Shown here piece after piece: positions 1-8,464 of a DNA stretch of 64,000 bases (position 1 is the first letter of the stretch; every line of letters starts with the position of its first letter). This stretch comes from JBBSBL01 sp038251325 (GTDB taxonomy: Bacteria; Actinomycetota; Thermoleophilia; Solirubrobacterales; Solirubrobacteraceae). The notes under the pieces were generated by a model. That model searched no databases. It was given only the letters and a program-made list of their open reading frames with translations, and was not told where the DNA came from. The stretch spans positions 1 to 64,000 of the forward strand of contig JBBSBL010000003.1 in the NCBI GenBank assembly GCA_038251325.1. Reading direction: 5' to 3'. A program made the position numbers and the translations under genes.

Positions 1-172
1 GGCGGTTGGTGGCGAGCAGCGTCAGGCGCTCGGCGACGTGCCCCGGGTCGCGGTACGCGATCCGCGCGAGCGTGCGCCACCCCGAGAGCGCGCCCTTGAC
101 CCGCCCCGGCTTCGCGCCGTCTCCATCCGCGTCCGGAGTGAACGCCCCGGCGTCGTCGTCGGGCTCTCGCAT
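1..172 (-). CDS. Hypothetical protein, N-terminal fragment (cut by window edge)
   Basis: An open frame on the minus strand starts at an ATG (172-170) and runs without a stop through the left edge, giving only the first 57 residues. They read as an acidic start (MREPDDD), a Gly/Asp/Lys-rich linker and then a helical stretch containing LARIAYRDPGHVAERL. This is too short to assign a family. Upstream on the coding strand is a weak GGGGTAGG purine stretch rather than a strong Shine-Dalgarno. The gene points away from the crotonase gene that follows on the same strand, with about 107 bases between them in which I see no other feature. Reality of the gene is moderately likely; function is unknown. 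Confidence 0.5.
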   Translation of the reverse strand, partial: MREPDDDAGAFTPDADGDGAKPGRVKGALSGWRTLARIAYRDPGHVAERLTLLATNR

Positions 173-279
173 GGCGCAAACCTACCCCGGCGAGCGCCGG
201 CCGCGGATCAGGCCGCCCGGGTGCGATCCCCGACCATGTAAGGCCACGATCAGTGCAGCTGGGAAGAAGAACGATTCCG

Positions 280-1197
280 TCAGTCCGCGGCCCGGCGCGG
301 AGGGTCCGCGGCCACGACGTGCGCCGGGTCGGGCTTCCGCTCGGGCGGAGCCGCGCTGTAGTCGCCGAACGGCGCGTCGCGCTCGCGGACGACCGCGGGC
401 ACGCCCTCGCTGGCCGCCCGCTCGATGAACCCGTGCGCGTCGGGGATGTTGCGCATGATGCCGTCGAGGACCGGGCCGAGCGTCTGGGTGGAGGCCAGGC
501 CCATGTTCTCGTAGGCCTGGTTGACCATGAGCTTCTGCGCCGCCAGCTGCGCGGACGGGATCGAGGCGAGCTCGGCCGCGCGCCGGGCCACCGTCGCCTC
601 GAGCTCCGCGAAGGGCACCGCCTCGTTGATGAGCTCGACGTCCGCGGCCTCGCGGCCGGAGAGCGGCCGGCCGGTGAGGGCGTGGTGCTTGGCGCGGGCG
701 AGGCCGAGGCGGTAGATCCACATGCCCGACAGCGCCGCGCCCCAGATGCGCGAGTAGGGCGTGCCGATCTGCGCGTCCTCGGAGGCGATGACCAGGTCCG
801 CGCACAGCGCGAAGTCGCTCCCGCCGCCCACGCACCAGCCGTGCACCTGCGCGATCACGGGCTTGGGCGAGCGCCACACGCTCATGAACTTCTGCGTGGG
901 CGCCAGGGCCGGCGCTGTGGCGGCGGTCATGTCCTTGCCGGGGTCCCACTTCCCGTCGGTCGTGATCGCGTCGTCCCAGTGGTGGAACCCGCCGCCGAAG
1001 TCGTACCCGGCGCAGAACGCGCGACCGGCGCCGCGCAGCACGATGACCTTGATCAGCGGATCGCGCACCGCGTCGGCCACCGATGCCTCGACCTCGTCGG
1101 GCATCGGTGGCACGATCGTGTTGAGCGCCTCCGGGCGGTTCAGCGTGATGCTGGCGACCGGGCCGTCCGTGGCGTAGCGCAGCGTCTCGTAGGCCAT
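280..1197 (-). CDS. Enoyl-CoA hydratase/isomerase (crotonase) family protein
   Basis: The 305-residue protein is a cytosolic crotonase-fold acyl-CoA enzyme. It opens with the family's ITLNRPEALN strand-turn (about residues 17-26). Both oxyanion-hole segments are present: GRAFCAGYDF (about 58-67) and WCVGGGSDFA (about 121-130). A 30-residue insert with HHWDD follows the first segment. The two glutamates of classical enoyl-CoA hydratases are not both present: the first position is Asp in GGGSD, and the PE motif reads TPYS. Plain hydratase activity is therefore uncertain, and isomerase, hydrolase or thioesterase-like chemistry is possible. The start is ATG at 1197. The gene lies 12 bases downstream of the FAD oxidoreductase gene on the same strand, so the two are probably co-transcribed. 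Confidence 0.9.
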   Translation of the reverse strand: MAYETLRYATDGPVASITLNRPEALNTIVPPMPDEVEASVADAVRDPLIKVIVLRGAGRAFCAGYDFGGGFHHWDDAITTDGKWDPGKDMTAATAPALAPTQKFMSVWRSPKPVIAQVHGWCVGGGSDFALCADLVIASEDAQIGTPYSRIWGAALSGMWIYRLGLARAKHHALTGRPLSGREAADVELINEAVPFAELEATVARRAAELASIPSAQLAAQKLMVNQAYENMGLASTQTLGPVLDGIMRNIPDAHGFIERAASEGVPAVVRERDAPFGDYSAAPPERKPDPAHVVAADPPRRAAD

Positions 1198-1209
1198 GAC
1201 CTCCGCAGG

Positions 1210-2604
1210 CTAGCCCGCCGGCTCGATGTTCTGGTTCACGCGGAAAACGTTCTCCGGGTCCACGTCCGCCTTGATCCGGGCGAGGCGGTCGTAGTTGTCC
1301 CCGTAGGTCGCCTGCACCCGCGCGTGGCCTTCGTCCATCATGAAGTTGACGTAGGCCCCGCCGGCCGAGTAGGGGTGCGTCGCCTCCCAGTAGTCGACCG
1401 TCCACTGCCGCAGGGTGGCGGCGCTCGCCGGATCGGGGTCGACGCCGACGATCACCTCCGCCCACTTCGCGTCGCGGTAGCTGAACGCCGTGTCGCTCGC
1501 GCCGACGTCGTGCGACGCTCCGTCGATCGGGTAGAGGTGCATGCTCGAGTGCATGGTGGGCAGCTTCTGCCCCCACTCGAGGTGCGCCTCGATCGCCGCG
1601 TCGGGGAGCTCGCGCACGAAGTCCGCGCGCCAGTACCACTGGAGCCCGGGCGTGTAGAGCCCGTCGAACAGGCTCTGCACCGCCGGGAACGGCATCGCCC
1701 CGACGCCATGGAGGACCGGCGTGCCGACGGCGAGGGCGGGGGCGAACAGCTCCTCCGCCCTCGCCTCGTCGCCGGTGTAGCACCACATCACGGCGCAGAC
1801 CTTGTCGCCGTGCAGCGCCTCGGGGAACATCGGCGCCGGCGGCACGGTCATCGTCGCGAAGAAGCCGCTCAGCTCGCGCGGCGCCGCGGGCATGAACTCG
1901 CGGTAGAAGCGCATGACCTCTGGGGTCTGCTCGATCGGCCAGAACGTCGGCCCGGCGAGCACGTTGTCCACCGGGTGCAGGCGGAAGCGGAACGCGGTGA
2001 CGACGCCGAAGTTCCCACCGCCGCCGCGCAGCGCCCAGAACAGGTCCGGGTTCTCGTCCGCGCTCGCCGTCGTGATCGAGCCGTCGGCGAGGACGACCTC
2101 CGCCTCGAGCAGGTTGTCGATCGTGAGCCCGCAGCTGCGGGTCAGGTGGCCGATACCGCCGCCGAGCGTGAGCCCGCCGACGCCGGTGGTCGAGATGATC
2201 CCGGAGGGCGTCGCCATTCCGACCTCGTGGGTCGCCGCATCGACCTGGCCCCACGTGCACCCGCCGCCGACGCGCACCGTGCGGGCGTCGGCGTCGATCT
2301 CGATCGTGTCGAGGCCCGCGAGGTCGACGACCAGCCCGTCGTCGCACACGCCCAGGCCGCCGCCGTTGTGGCCCCCGCCGCGCACGGCGAGCAGCAGGTC
2401 GTGGCCCCGCGCGAACCCGATGGCAGCCGCGACGTGGGCCGGCGAGGTGCACCGGGCGACGACCGACGGGCGCTTGTCGATCATCGCGTTGTAGACCGTC
2501 CGCGCCTCGTCGTAGTCGTGGTCCTCGGGCCCGACGATCGTCCCGCCGAACTCCGCTCCCAGCTCACGTCGCGCGGCCTCGGCCGCTCCGGTGATCGTGC
2601 TCAT
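1210..2604 (-). CDS. FAD-binding oxidoreductase, berberine-bridge-enzyme-like
   Basis: This 464-residue protein has the two-part layout of the PCMH-type FAD oxidases. The FAD domain carries RGGGHNGGG at about residues 75-83, whose histidine (about 79) is the covalent flavin attachment site of the family. It continues with a TGVGGLTLGGGIG loop and ALRGGGGNFG. The extreme C-terminus is the BBE motif (NYDRLARIKADVDPENVFR). The cysteine used by bicovalent members just before the TxGxGG loop is absent here (GIISTTGVGG), so I infer a single covalent link. Substrate is unknown. The start ATG (2604) has an AAGGAG ribosome site 8 bases upstream. It is the first gene of a two-gene unit with the crotonase and is divergent from the LuxR-type regulator. 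Confidence 0.92.
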   Translation of the reverse strand: MSTITGAAEAARRELGAEFGGTIVGPEDHDYDEARTVYNAMIDKRPSVVARCTSPAHVAAAIGFARGHDLLLAVRGGGHNGGGLGVCDDGLVVDLAGLDTIEIDADARTVRVGGGCTWGQVDAATHEVGMATPSGIISTTGVGGLTLGGGIGHLTRSCGLTIDNLLEAEVVLADGSITTASADENPDLFWALRGGGGNFGVVTAFRFRLHPVDNVLAGPTFWPIEQTPEVMRFYREFMPAAPRELSGFFATMTVPPAPMFPEALHGDKVCAVMWCYTGDEARAEELFAPALAVGTPVLHGVGAMPFPAVQSLFDGLYTPGLQWYWRADFVRELPDAAIEAHLEWGQKLPTMHSSMHLYPIDGASHDVGASDTAFSYRDAKWAEVIVGVDPDPASAATLRQWTVDYWEATHPYSAGGAYVNFMMDEGHARVQATYGDNYDRLARIKADVDPENVFRVNQNIEPAG

Positions 2605-2742
2605 GTTCGTCTCCTTGGAATGGTCGGGACCGCCGACGGCCCCTTCGAATCGCGGAGTCGAGGCTAGGGGGGCCGGACGGCGGTGTCATGACCCGGACTG
2701 ATCGACTTTCCGGGCGCTGGGAGAGCGCAGCGGGATAGGCGC

Positions 2743-2757
2743 GATAATCAGATCTGA
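2743..2757 (+). promoter_or_regulatory. Possible -10 element and 10-bp palindrome before the LuxR-type gene
   Basis: In the 163-base divergent gap (2605-2767) the sequence GATAAT at 2743-2748 resembles a -10 hexamer. It runs into a perfect palindrome TCAGATCTGA at 2748-2757, ten bases before the regulator's ATG. No good -35 hexamer is visible. It could be a promoter with a very short leader, or an operator. The evidence is weak. Confidence 0.25.
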
Positions 2758-2767
2758 CCAGACGTCG

Positions 2768-5752
2768 ATGCGCCAGGACGGTCGCTTGTCCACGCTTCCC
2801 GGGCCACTCCGGCTGGCCCCCACCTATCCCTTCATCGGACGCGCGCGCGAGCTCGCGGCGCTGCGCACGCTGGTCCCCCGGGCGGAAGGGGAGAGTCGCC
2901 GGATCGCGCTGGTGGGCGGGGAGGCGGGCGGCGGCAAGAGCCGGCTCGTGCGCGAGTTCGCCGGCGAGGCGGACTCCGAGGGCGCGCTCGTGCTCTACGG
3001 CGCCTGCGACGCGGTCGTCCGCACGCCCTACCGGCCGTTCGTCGAGGCGCTCGATCGACTCGCGCGGATCACCGACCGCGACGCGCTGCGGGCAGATCTC
3101 GGCGGGAGCGGCGGCGAGCTCACGCGCCTGCTCCCGGATCTCGGGCTTCGCGTCGGCGAGCTCCCGGAACCCGTCGCGGCCGACGCCGACACCGAGCGCC
3201 ACCGCCTCCACATCGCCGTCACCGAGCTGCTCGCGAACGTGGGCCGCCGCCAGCCCGTGCTGCTGATCCTCGAGGACGGGCACTGGGCCGACACTCCGAC
3301 GCTCCTGCTCCTGCGTCATCTCGCCCGGGCGTCCACGGAGGCGCGTGTGCTCGTCCTGGCGACCTTCCGCGACACCGAGGCCGACGTCCCGGCCGAGCTG
3401 GCCGACACGCTCGCCGACCTGCGTCGCGCCGAGGACGTCGTCCGACTCCGGCTCGGCGGCCTGACCGGCGCGGAGGTCGCCGAGTTCGTGCGCGGGGCCG
3501 CCGGCGGCGTCGGCGGCGACCTCCGCGCGCTGGCCGGCGGCCTCCACGATCTGACCGACGGCAACCCGTTCCTGCTGTGCGAGCTCTGGCGGACGCTGGC
3601 CGAGACGGGCGCGCTCTCGATCGAGCAGGGGGTCCTCCGCCTGACCCGCCCGCTGCCCGAGGTCGCGACGCCGCAGAGCGTGCGGGAGGTCGCGAGCCAA
3701 CGGCTCTCGCGGCTGGAGCCGGCCACCCGCGACGTGCTCGAGCTGGCGGCCGTGGCCGGCTCCGCGTTCGAGCTCGACGTCGTCCGCCGGGCCGCGGCCG
3801 GCGGCCTCGATCGGCTCGACGTGCTGGAGCCGGCCCTGCGCACCGGGATGATCGAGGAGGTCTCCTCCCCGCGGCTCAGCTACCGCTTCTCGCACGAGCT
3901 GGTCCGCCGCGCGCTCTACGACCGGCTCAGCGGGTTGCGCCGCGCCGAGCTCCACCTGCGGATCGGCGAGGCCGTCGCGGCGGCCGAGCCGGTGCCCTCG
4001 GGGCGCGCGCTCGCCGACCTCGCGCACCACTTCGCGGCCGCCGCGCCGGTCGGCGGGCCCGAGCGGGCGGTCGACTACAACCTCCTCGCCGCCGACGCGG
4101 CGACCGCCGCGCTCGCCTTCGAGGAGGCGGCCGAGCGGCTGCGGACGGCGCTCGAGATCGGGATCGCGGACGAGCGCCGCCGCGCGGAGGCGCTGCTCGC
4201 GCTCGGGACCGCGCACTACCGCAGCGGCCGCACGCCGGACTCGCTCGAGGCGTTCCGGGACGCTGCGCAGATCGGACGGGAGCTCGCCGACGGCGCGCTG
4301 CTGGCGCGCGCGGCGATCGGGTTCGAGAACACCTGCTGGCGGCCCGGCATCCAGGACGAGGGCGCCCGGGAGCTGCTCGAGGAGGCCTCGGCCTCGCTCG
4401 CCGCGGAGGACTCCTCGCTGCGGGTCGGGCTGCTCGCGGGGCTCGCCCGCGCGCTCGACTTCCGGGGCGAGCATGCGCGCGCCCTCGTCGTCCGCACGAG
4501 CGCCATCGAGATGGCCCGCCGGATCGGGGACCGCCACGGGCTGGCGAGCGTGCTCATGCGGGCCTACTGGGCGCGCGAGGAGACGAGCCTGCGCGAGGTC
4601 CTGGCGATGCTCACGGAGGCGATCGAGATCGCGGTCGAGATCGGCGACGTGGAGATCCGCGCCGAGGCGATGGAGTGGCGGGTCTCGGCGCTGATCGCGC
4701 TGGCCGACATCGACGGCGCGCGCACGGAGCTGGCCGCGGTGCACGAGCTGGCCCAGCGGAGCGGTCAGCCGTTCATCCTCCACGTCGCCGAGCACTACGG
4801 CTCGGCGCTCGCGCTGCTCGGCGGCCGGCTGGCGGAGGCCGAGACCGCGGCCGAGCGCTCGCGGGAGTGGGGCCGCCTGCTGCGCGGGCGCGACGCGTCG
4901 GGCGTCTTCGGGATCCAGATGTTCGGCATCCGGCGCGAGCAGGGCCGGCTGTCGGAGCTCGCCCCGGTCGTGCGCATCCTGGCGGCCGGCGAGGGCGGCG
5001 GGTCGTGGCGTCCGGGCCTCGCCGCGCTGCTCGCCGAGCTGGGCATGGACGACGAGGTGCGCCACGAGCTCGCGCGCGTGCGCCGCGAGGGCCTCGCGCC
5101 GTTCCGGGAGTCGCTCTGGATCGCCTCGCTGACCTACCTCGCCGACGCGGCCGCGGCGGTGGGCGACGCGGAGCTCGCCGCGGTGCTCTACCCCGAGCTC
5201 GCACCGCTCTCGGGCACGAACGTGATGATCGGCCACGGGGTCGCGTGCTACGGCGCCGCGGATCGGTACCTCGGCATGCTGGCCGCGACCCTCGGCGAGC
5301 GGGAGCGGGCCGAGGCCCATCTCGCGGCGGCGATGGACCTCAACCGGCGCATGGGCGCCCCGACGTGGCTCGCCTACACCGCCTACGAGTACGGGCGGAT
5401 GCTGACCGCAGCCGGCCAGGCGGAGCGGGCGGCACCCCTGGTGGCGCAGGCCGCGGCGCTGGCCGAGGGCATCGGCATTCCCACGCTGCTCTCGCGCGTC
5501 GCGGCGCTGGGCCCCGTCGGTCCTGCCGCCCCCGCGCTGCCGGACGGCCTCTCGCCGCGCGAGGCCGAGATCCTGCGGCTCGTCGCACGGGGGCTGTCCA
5601 ATCGCGAGATCGGGGCGGAGCTGACCATCAGCGGCCATACCGCCGCGAACCACGTGCGGAGCATCCTGCGCAAGACGGAATGCGCGAACCGGACCGAGGC
5701 GGCGGCGTACGCCTACCGGCGCGGACTGGCCGAAGCCGACCGACGGGAGTAG
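2768..5752 (+). CDS. Large ATP-binding LuxR-family transcriptional regulator (LAL type)
   Basis: At 994 residues this has the size and layout of the LAL (MalT-like) regulators. An N-terminal AAA ATPase carries a Walker A motif GGEAGGGKS (about 50-58) and a Walker B strand VLLILEDGHW (about 164-173). A long alpha-helical, TPR-like middle fills most of the protein. A C-terminal LuxR helix-turn-helix (about 928-994) begins LSPREAEILRLVARG and contains SNREIGAELTISGHT. Family members use ATP and an inducer to activate nearby promoters from DNA. It is transcribed divergently from the FAD oxidase/crotonase pair across a 163-base gap, so that pair is the obvious candidate target; this is inference. 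The ATG at 2768 is used because the ATPase domain follows closely. Confidence 0.93.
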   Translation: MRQDGRLSTLPGPLRLAPTYPFIGRARELAALRTLVPRAEGESRRIALVGGEAGGGKSRLVREFAGEADSEGALVLYGACDAVVRTPYRPFVEALDRLARITDRDALRADLGGSGGELTRLLPDLGLRVGELPEPVAADADTERHRLHIAVTELLANVGRRQPVLLILEDGHWADTPTLLLLRHLARASTEARVLVLATFRDTEADVPAELADTLADLRRAEDVVRLRLGGLTGAEVAEFVRGAAGGVGGDLRALAGGLHDLTDGNPFLLCELWRTLAETGALSIEQGVLRLTRPLPEVATPQSVREVASQRLSRLEPATRDVLELAAVAGSAFELDVVRRAAAGGLDRLDVLEPALRTGMIEEVSSPRLSYRFSHELVRRALYDRLSGLRRAELHLRIGEAVAAAEPVPSGRALADLAHHFAAAAPVGGPERAVDYNLLAADAATAALAFEEAAERLRTALEIGIADERRRAEALLALGTAHYRSGRTPDSLEAFRDAAQIGRELADGALLARAAIGFENTCWRPGIQDEGARELLEEASASLAAEDSSLRVGLLAGLARALDFRGEHARALVVRTSAIEMARRIGDRHGLASVLMRAYWAREETSLREVLAMLTEAIEIAVEIGDVEIRAEAMEWRVSALIALADIDGARTELAAVHELAQRSGQPFILHVAEHYGSALALLGGRLAEAETAAERSREWGRLLRGRDASGVFGIQMFGIRREQGRLSELAPVVRILAAGEGGGSWRPGLAALLAELGMDDEVRHELARVRREGLAPFRESLWIASLTYLADAAAAVGDAELAAVLYPELAPLSGTNVMIGHGVACYGAADRYLGMLAATLGERERAEAHLAAAMDLNRRMGAPTWLAYTAYEYGRMLTAAGQAERAAPLVAQAAALAEGIGIPTLLSRVAALGPVGPAAPALPDGLSPREAEILRLVARGLSNREIGAELTISGHTAANHVRSILRKTECANRTEAAAYAYRRGLAEADRRE

Positions 5753-5762
5753 CATCGGCCTC

Positions 5763-6020
5763 GTGCCGATGTACGTCATCGAGCGGGAGTTCGCCGAGCA
5801 GCTCGAGCTCAGCGGCGAGGACGTGAACCTGCTTGAGGAGATCAACGCCGACGAGGGCGTGAGCTGGCTCTTCTCCTTCCTGAGCGCCGACCGGCGGCGC
5901 TCGTACTGCCTCTACGAGGCGCCCTCCCCGGACGAGATCGTGGCCGCGGCGAAGCGTGCCGGCATCCCGGCGGATGCCGTGGTCGAGGTCGAGCGCGTCA
6001 CCGCCGACTCGTTCCGCTGA
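5763..6020 (+). CDS. DUF4242 family small protein
   Basis: The 85-residue protein matches the DUF4242 pattern throughout. It has an N-terminal MYVIEREF strand, a central GVSWLFSFLSADRRRSYCLYEAPS segment (single Cys next to Tyr) and a C-terminal AAKRAGIPADAVVEVERV helix-strand unit, consistent with a small ferredoxin-like fold. Some relatives in Streptomyces have been reported to bind nickel; whether this one binds metal is unknown. The start is taken as GTG 5763 because GGGAG at 5745-5749 is better spaced to it than to the in-frame ATG two codons later. It begins 10 bases after the LuxR-type gene and may be co-transcribed with it. Confidence 0.82.
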   Translation: MPMYVIEREFAEQLELSGEDVNLLEEINADEGVSWLFSFLSADRRRSYCLYEAPSPDEIVAAAKRAGIPADAVVEVERVTADSFR

Positions 6021-6023
6021 AGC

Positions 6024-6119
6024 TCAGCGCGCCGTCGCCTCGAACGGCAGCCAGACGTGGAAGACGGTGCCCCCGGGTCCCGAGTCGAAGGTCAGCGATC
6101 CCCGACCGCGGCGTTCGGT
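6024..6119 (-). pseudogene. Remnant of a sensor histidine kinase C-terminus
   Basis: On the minus strand a 31-codon stretch ending in TGA at 6026-6024 encodes GSLTFDSGPGGTVFHVWLP and then a short tail. That is the usual last strand-loop-strand of a HATPase_c (histidine kinase ATPase) domain, where a G(S/R)LTFxSxPGxGTxFxxxLP pattern precedes the stop. Nothing upstream in this frame resembles the rest of a kinase: the recognisable part begins exactly where the MazF gene ends. I read it as the stump of a kinase gene replaced or truncated when the toxin-antitoxin module arrived. No kinase N-terminal part is seen on the far side of the module. The resemblance rests on a short motif. Confidence 0.5.
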
Positions 6120-6436
6120 CAGCGCAGGGCGAGCACGAGCGCGAGCGCGTCGTCGACCGCGCGTTGCTCGTCGGCGCTCAGGTGCCCGGTGCGCTCGCCC
6201 AGGTAGCGTACGTCGACCGCGCGGAGCTGCTCGACCAGCACCCGCGCGCGCTCGTCGCCGATCTCGACCTGGGGCCTGAAGGTGGCGTCGGCGGCGCTCC
6301 GCGAGGTCGGTGCGACGACGGCCGTCGACAGGCCGAGGAGCTCGTCGGCCTGCAGGATCACCGCGTGCCGGGCGCCGGCCTGCGCGCGGCCGCGGCGGCC
6401 GGGCAGGCGGACGCGGTGGACATCACCGCGCGTCAC
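6119..6436 (-). CDS. MazF/PemK-type toxin (probable endoribonuclease)
   Basis: This 105-residue protein has the PemK/MazF fold signature: an N-terminal RGDVHRVRLPGRRG strand, GARHAVILQADELLGLSTAVVAPTS covering the core beta strands, and a C-terminal helix after the LRAVDVRYLGE segment. Family members are sequence-specific mRNA interferases neutralised by the antitoxin encoded just upstream. The start is GTG at 6436, which overlaps the antitoxin stop codon by four bases (GTGA), indicating translational coupling. An ATG 13 bases further in is out of frame. It is the second gene of a two-gene module. The gene ends flush against the histidine-kinase remnant. Confidence 0.88.
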   Translation of the reverse strand: MTRGDVHRVRLPGRRGRAQAGARHAVILQADELLGLSTAVVAPTSRSAADATFRPQVEIGDERARVLVEQLRAVDVRYLGERTGHLSADEQRAVDDALALVLALR

Positions 6437-6681
6437 TCTGGCCAGTCGCCGGCGATGGCGTCCATGTCGGCCATGACGGCACGGCGTTCACGCGCGTCGG
6501 CCGGGTCGTCCGCCAGGCGCTGCACCTCTTGGGCCAGGGCGGATCGCTGACGCCGGCGATCGCCGGCTTCCACGAGGGCGGCGCGAACCGCCTCGGACTC
6601 GTTCCGGCCTTCGCGCATGAGCGCGCTCAACGCCAGGGCGGAACGCTCGTCGAGGCGGGCGCGGACGACGCGAGAGGCCAT
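6433..6681 (-). CDS. Ribbon-helix-helix type antitoxin of the MazF module
   Basis: The 82-residue protein begins MASRVVRARLDERSALALSA, a short beta strand and helix as in ribbon-helix-helix DNA-binding antitoxins. It continues with GRNESEAVRAALVEAGDRR, the typical second helix. The C-terminal part is acidic and helical (DDPADARERRAVMADMDAIAGDW), as expected for the segment that wraps the toxin. It overlaps the toxin start by 4 bases. A perfect inverted repeat lies 10 bases upstream of its ATG (6681), fitting autoregulation by the antitoxin-toxin complex. Family assignment is by pattern and gene position. Confidence 0.8.
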   Translation of the reverse strand: MASRVVRARLDERSALALSALMREGRNESEAVRAALVEAGDRRRQRSALAQEVQRLADDPADARERRAVMADMDAIAGDWPE

Positions 6682-6690
6682 GCCCGATGA

Positions 6691-6713
6691 CTGTAGCACT
6701 GCCTGTGCTACAG
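6691..6713 (-). promoter_or_regulatory. Palindromic operator candidate of the first toxin-antitoxin module
   Basis: Nine-base arms CTGTAGCAC (6691-6699) and GTGCTACAG (6705-6713) are perfect inverted repeats separated by 5 bases. They fill most of the 38-base gap between the propeller stop and the antitoxin ATG. Ribbon-helix-helix antitoxins bind such sites to repress their own promoter. No T-run follows, so a terminator for the preceding propeller gene is a less likely reading. Confidence 0.5.
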
Positions 6714-6719
6714 GAGGCG

Positions 6720-8414
6720 CTACCGCCGGACGATCGCGAAGAACGCGGTCCGCGTCCGCGAGCGGTTGCGCGCCGCGTCGACGGCGCGGATCGTGACCCG
6801 GTGACGCCCGAGCCCGAGGCGGCGCGTGCGGGTGATGGGGCCCTGGAAGCGCACGCGGTTGAACCCGGCCTTGGCGCGCCGGCGCAGCGAGCCCTTGCCG
6901 ACGTAGCGCGTGCAGCGCGCCCGCCGGCGGTTCGCCCGCGTCGGCGCCACGCAGCGGCGTCCCACGCGCCGCCCGGCGCTCGCCGTGGCGAAGCTCAGCG
7001 TGACGGTCGCCCTCTCGCTGAGGCGGAAGGCGATGGTCGTCCCGACCGGCGCTCGTGAGAACCGCGGCAGCAGCGACCCGAGCCGCCAGCGGCCCGGCGA
7101 GGCCCGGAAACCGGCGATCGCCGGCGCGCGTCTGTCGCGGGCCCGGACCTTGGCGGCGACCGTGACCTTCACGGTGGCGACGTTGGAGTCCGAGGTCCCG
7201 TCGTTGCCGCGGAACGTGAACGCGTCGGCGCCGGAGAAGCCGCGCGCCGGCGTGTAGGTGACCCGCGCCGGGTTGCCCGCCGCGACCGGGCCGAGCGTGC
7301 CATGGGCCGGCCTGGCGACGATGCGCTTGGTCGTCGGGTCGTTCTCCGGGGCCGGGTCGGTGCACCCGAGCGGGATCGAGGCGGCCGAACCGGACGCGGT
7401 CCTCACCGCACCGTCCTGGCAGGTCGGCGAGGGATTCGGCGCCCAGTCGGGGTTGCCGTCGAAGCGGCCGGCCGCGTCGTTGACCACCGGGGCGGCGACC
7501 CCCGAGCCGTCGGAGCTCTTCATCACGAGCGAGCCGTTGCCGAAGATCCCCGTCACGTAGGCGATCTTCGTCCCGTCGGGCGACCACACGCAGTTGTAGT
7601 CGCCGTTGCCGCTGGCCGCGATCGGCGTGACGACGCCCCCGGTGGCGGCGGACCGCTGGACTGTGGCGGCGACCGTGCCGAACGCCCCTCGGATGAAGCA
7701 CAGGTCCTGCCCGTCGGGCGAGACCGCCGGCTGGTAGTCGTCGGTGACGCCGGTGATCAGCGGGGTGCCCAGCTGGGGCCCACCCGCGATCGGCACCCGG
7801 TAGATGTCGTTGTTGATGGTCGCGGCCGGGTCGACGTCGAGCGAGTAGAAGAGGCTCCGCGAGTCGGGCGACCACGCGGGCTTGTCCGCGTCCTTGAGCG
7901 CGACCGTGTTCGTGATCTGCGTGATCTGCGGGCCGGCAGCGTTCTGGACGTAGATGTTCTTATCGCCCGAGGGGAGGGGCTTTGCCGTGTAAGCGATCTT
8001 CGTGCCGTCGGGCGACCACGACGGGCGATCGTCGGCGATCCCGGGATTCTGTGTGATGTCCCGCGGGTTGGTCCCGGACGCAGGCTTCGTGAGGTCGAGC
8101 ACGTAGATGTCGTAGTCCCCGGCGGCCCCCGCCGAGTAGGCGATCTTCGTTCGATCGGGGGACCAGCTCGGGTGCCGATGCTGGATGGCGGCGTTGAGCG
8201 TCACCCGACCCGGCGCGCCGCCGGGCTTCGCGACGATCCACAGCTGCGCGGTCGCGTCGGTGAACGGCGCGGCGAGGCCGTCGTCGCGGCCGCTGGCGAA
8301 GGCGATCTTCCCGTTGGGCCCGGGCTGGACCGCCGCGGCCGGAGCCGCGGCCCCGAGTGAGATCAACGCGACCAGCGACAGCGACCGTCCCAGCAGCGTC
8401 AGTCCGAGTCCCAT
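6720..8414 (-). CDS. Secreted TolB/PD40-type beta-propeller protein with C-terminal Ig-like and surface modules
   Basis: A 564-residue exported protein. A signal peptide (about 1-30, ending in an Ala-rich AAAPAAAVQ cleavage area) precedes repeated propeller blades with the PD40 signature: WSPDRTKIAYSA, WSPDGTKIAYTA, WSPDSRSLFYS, VSPDGQDLCF and WSPDGTKIAYV. After the blades come a cadherin/Ig-like repeat (NDPTTKRIVARPAHGTLG to ADAFTFRGNDG) and a basic C-terminal domain. That last domain has two cysteines and an LGLGRHRVTIRAVDAARN strand, a module common at the ends of Solirubrobacterales exported proteins. The start ATG 8414 immediately precedes the signal peptide. Likely a surface ligand-binding or scaffold protein; no catalytic residues are recognised. 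The next gene upstream is a second propeller. Confidence 0.88.
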   Translation of the reverse strand: MGLGLTLLGRSLSLVALISLGAAAPAAAVQPGPNGKIAFASGRDDGLAAPFTDATAQLWIVAKPGGAPGRVTLNAAIQHRHPSWSPDRTKIAYSAGAAGDYDIYVLDLTKPASGTNPRDITQNPGIADDRPSWSPDGTKIAYTAKPLPSGDKNIYVQNAAGPQITQITNTVALKDADKPAWSPDSRSLFYSLDVDPAATINNDIYRVPIAGGPQLGTPLITGVTDDYQPAVSPDGQDLCFIRGAFGTVAATVQRSAATGGVVTPIAASGNGDYNCVWSPDGTKIAYVTGIFGNGSLVMKSSDGSGVAAPVVNDAAGRFDGNPDWAPNPSPTCQDGAVRTASGSAASIPLGCTDPAPENDPTTKRIVARPAHGTLGPVAAGNPARVTYTPARGFSGADAFTFRGNDGTSDSNVATVKVTVAAKVRARDRRAPAIAGFRASPGRWRLGSLLPRFSRAPVGTTIAFRLSERATVTLSFATASAGRRVGRRCVAPTRANRRRARCTRYVGKGSLRRRAKAGFNRVRFQGPITRTRRLGLGRHRVTIRAVDAARNRSRTRTAFFAIVRR

Positions 8415-8464
8415 GCCGTGCCTCCGCGTCGGAAGGCCGACCCTAGTGCACCGAGAGCCGGCTG

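Noticed and set aside
6421..6423. ATG as start of the first MazF toxin
   Set aside because: It is out of frame with the MazF protein; the GTG at 6436 overlapping the antitoxin stop is in frame.
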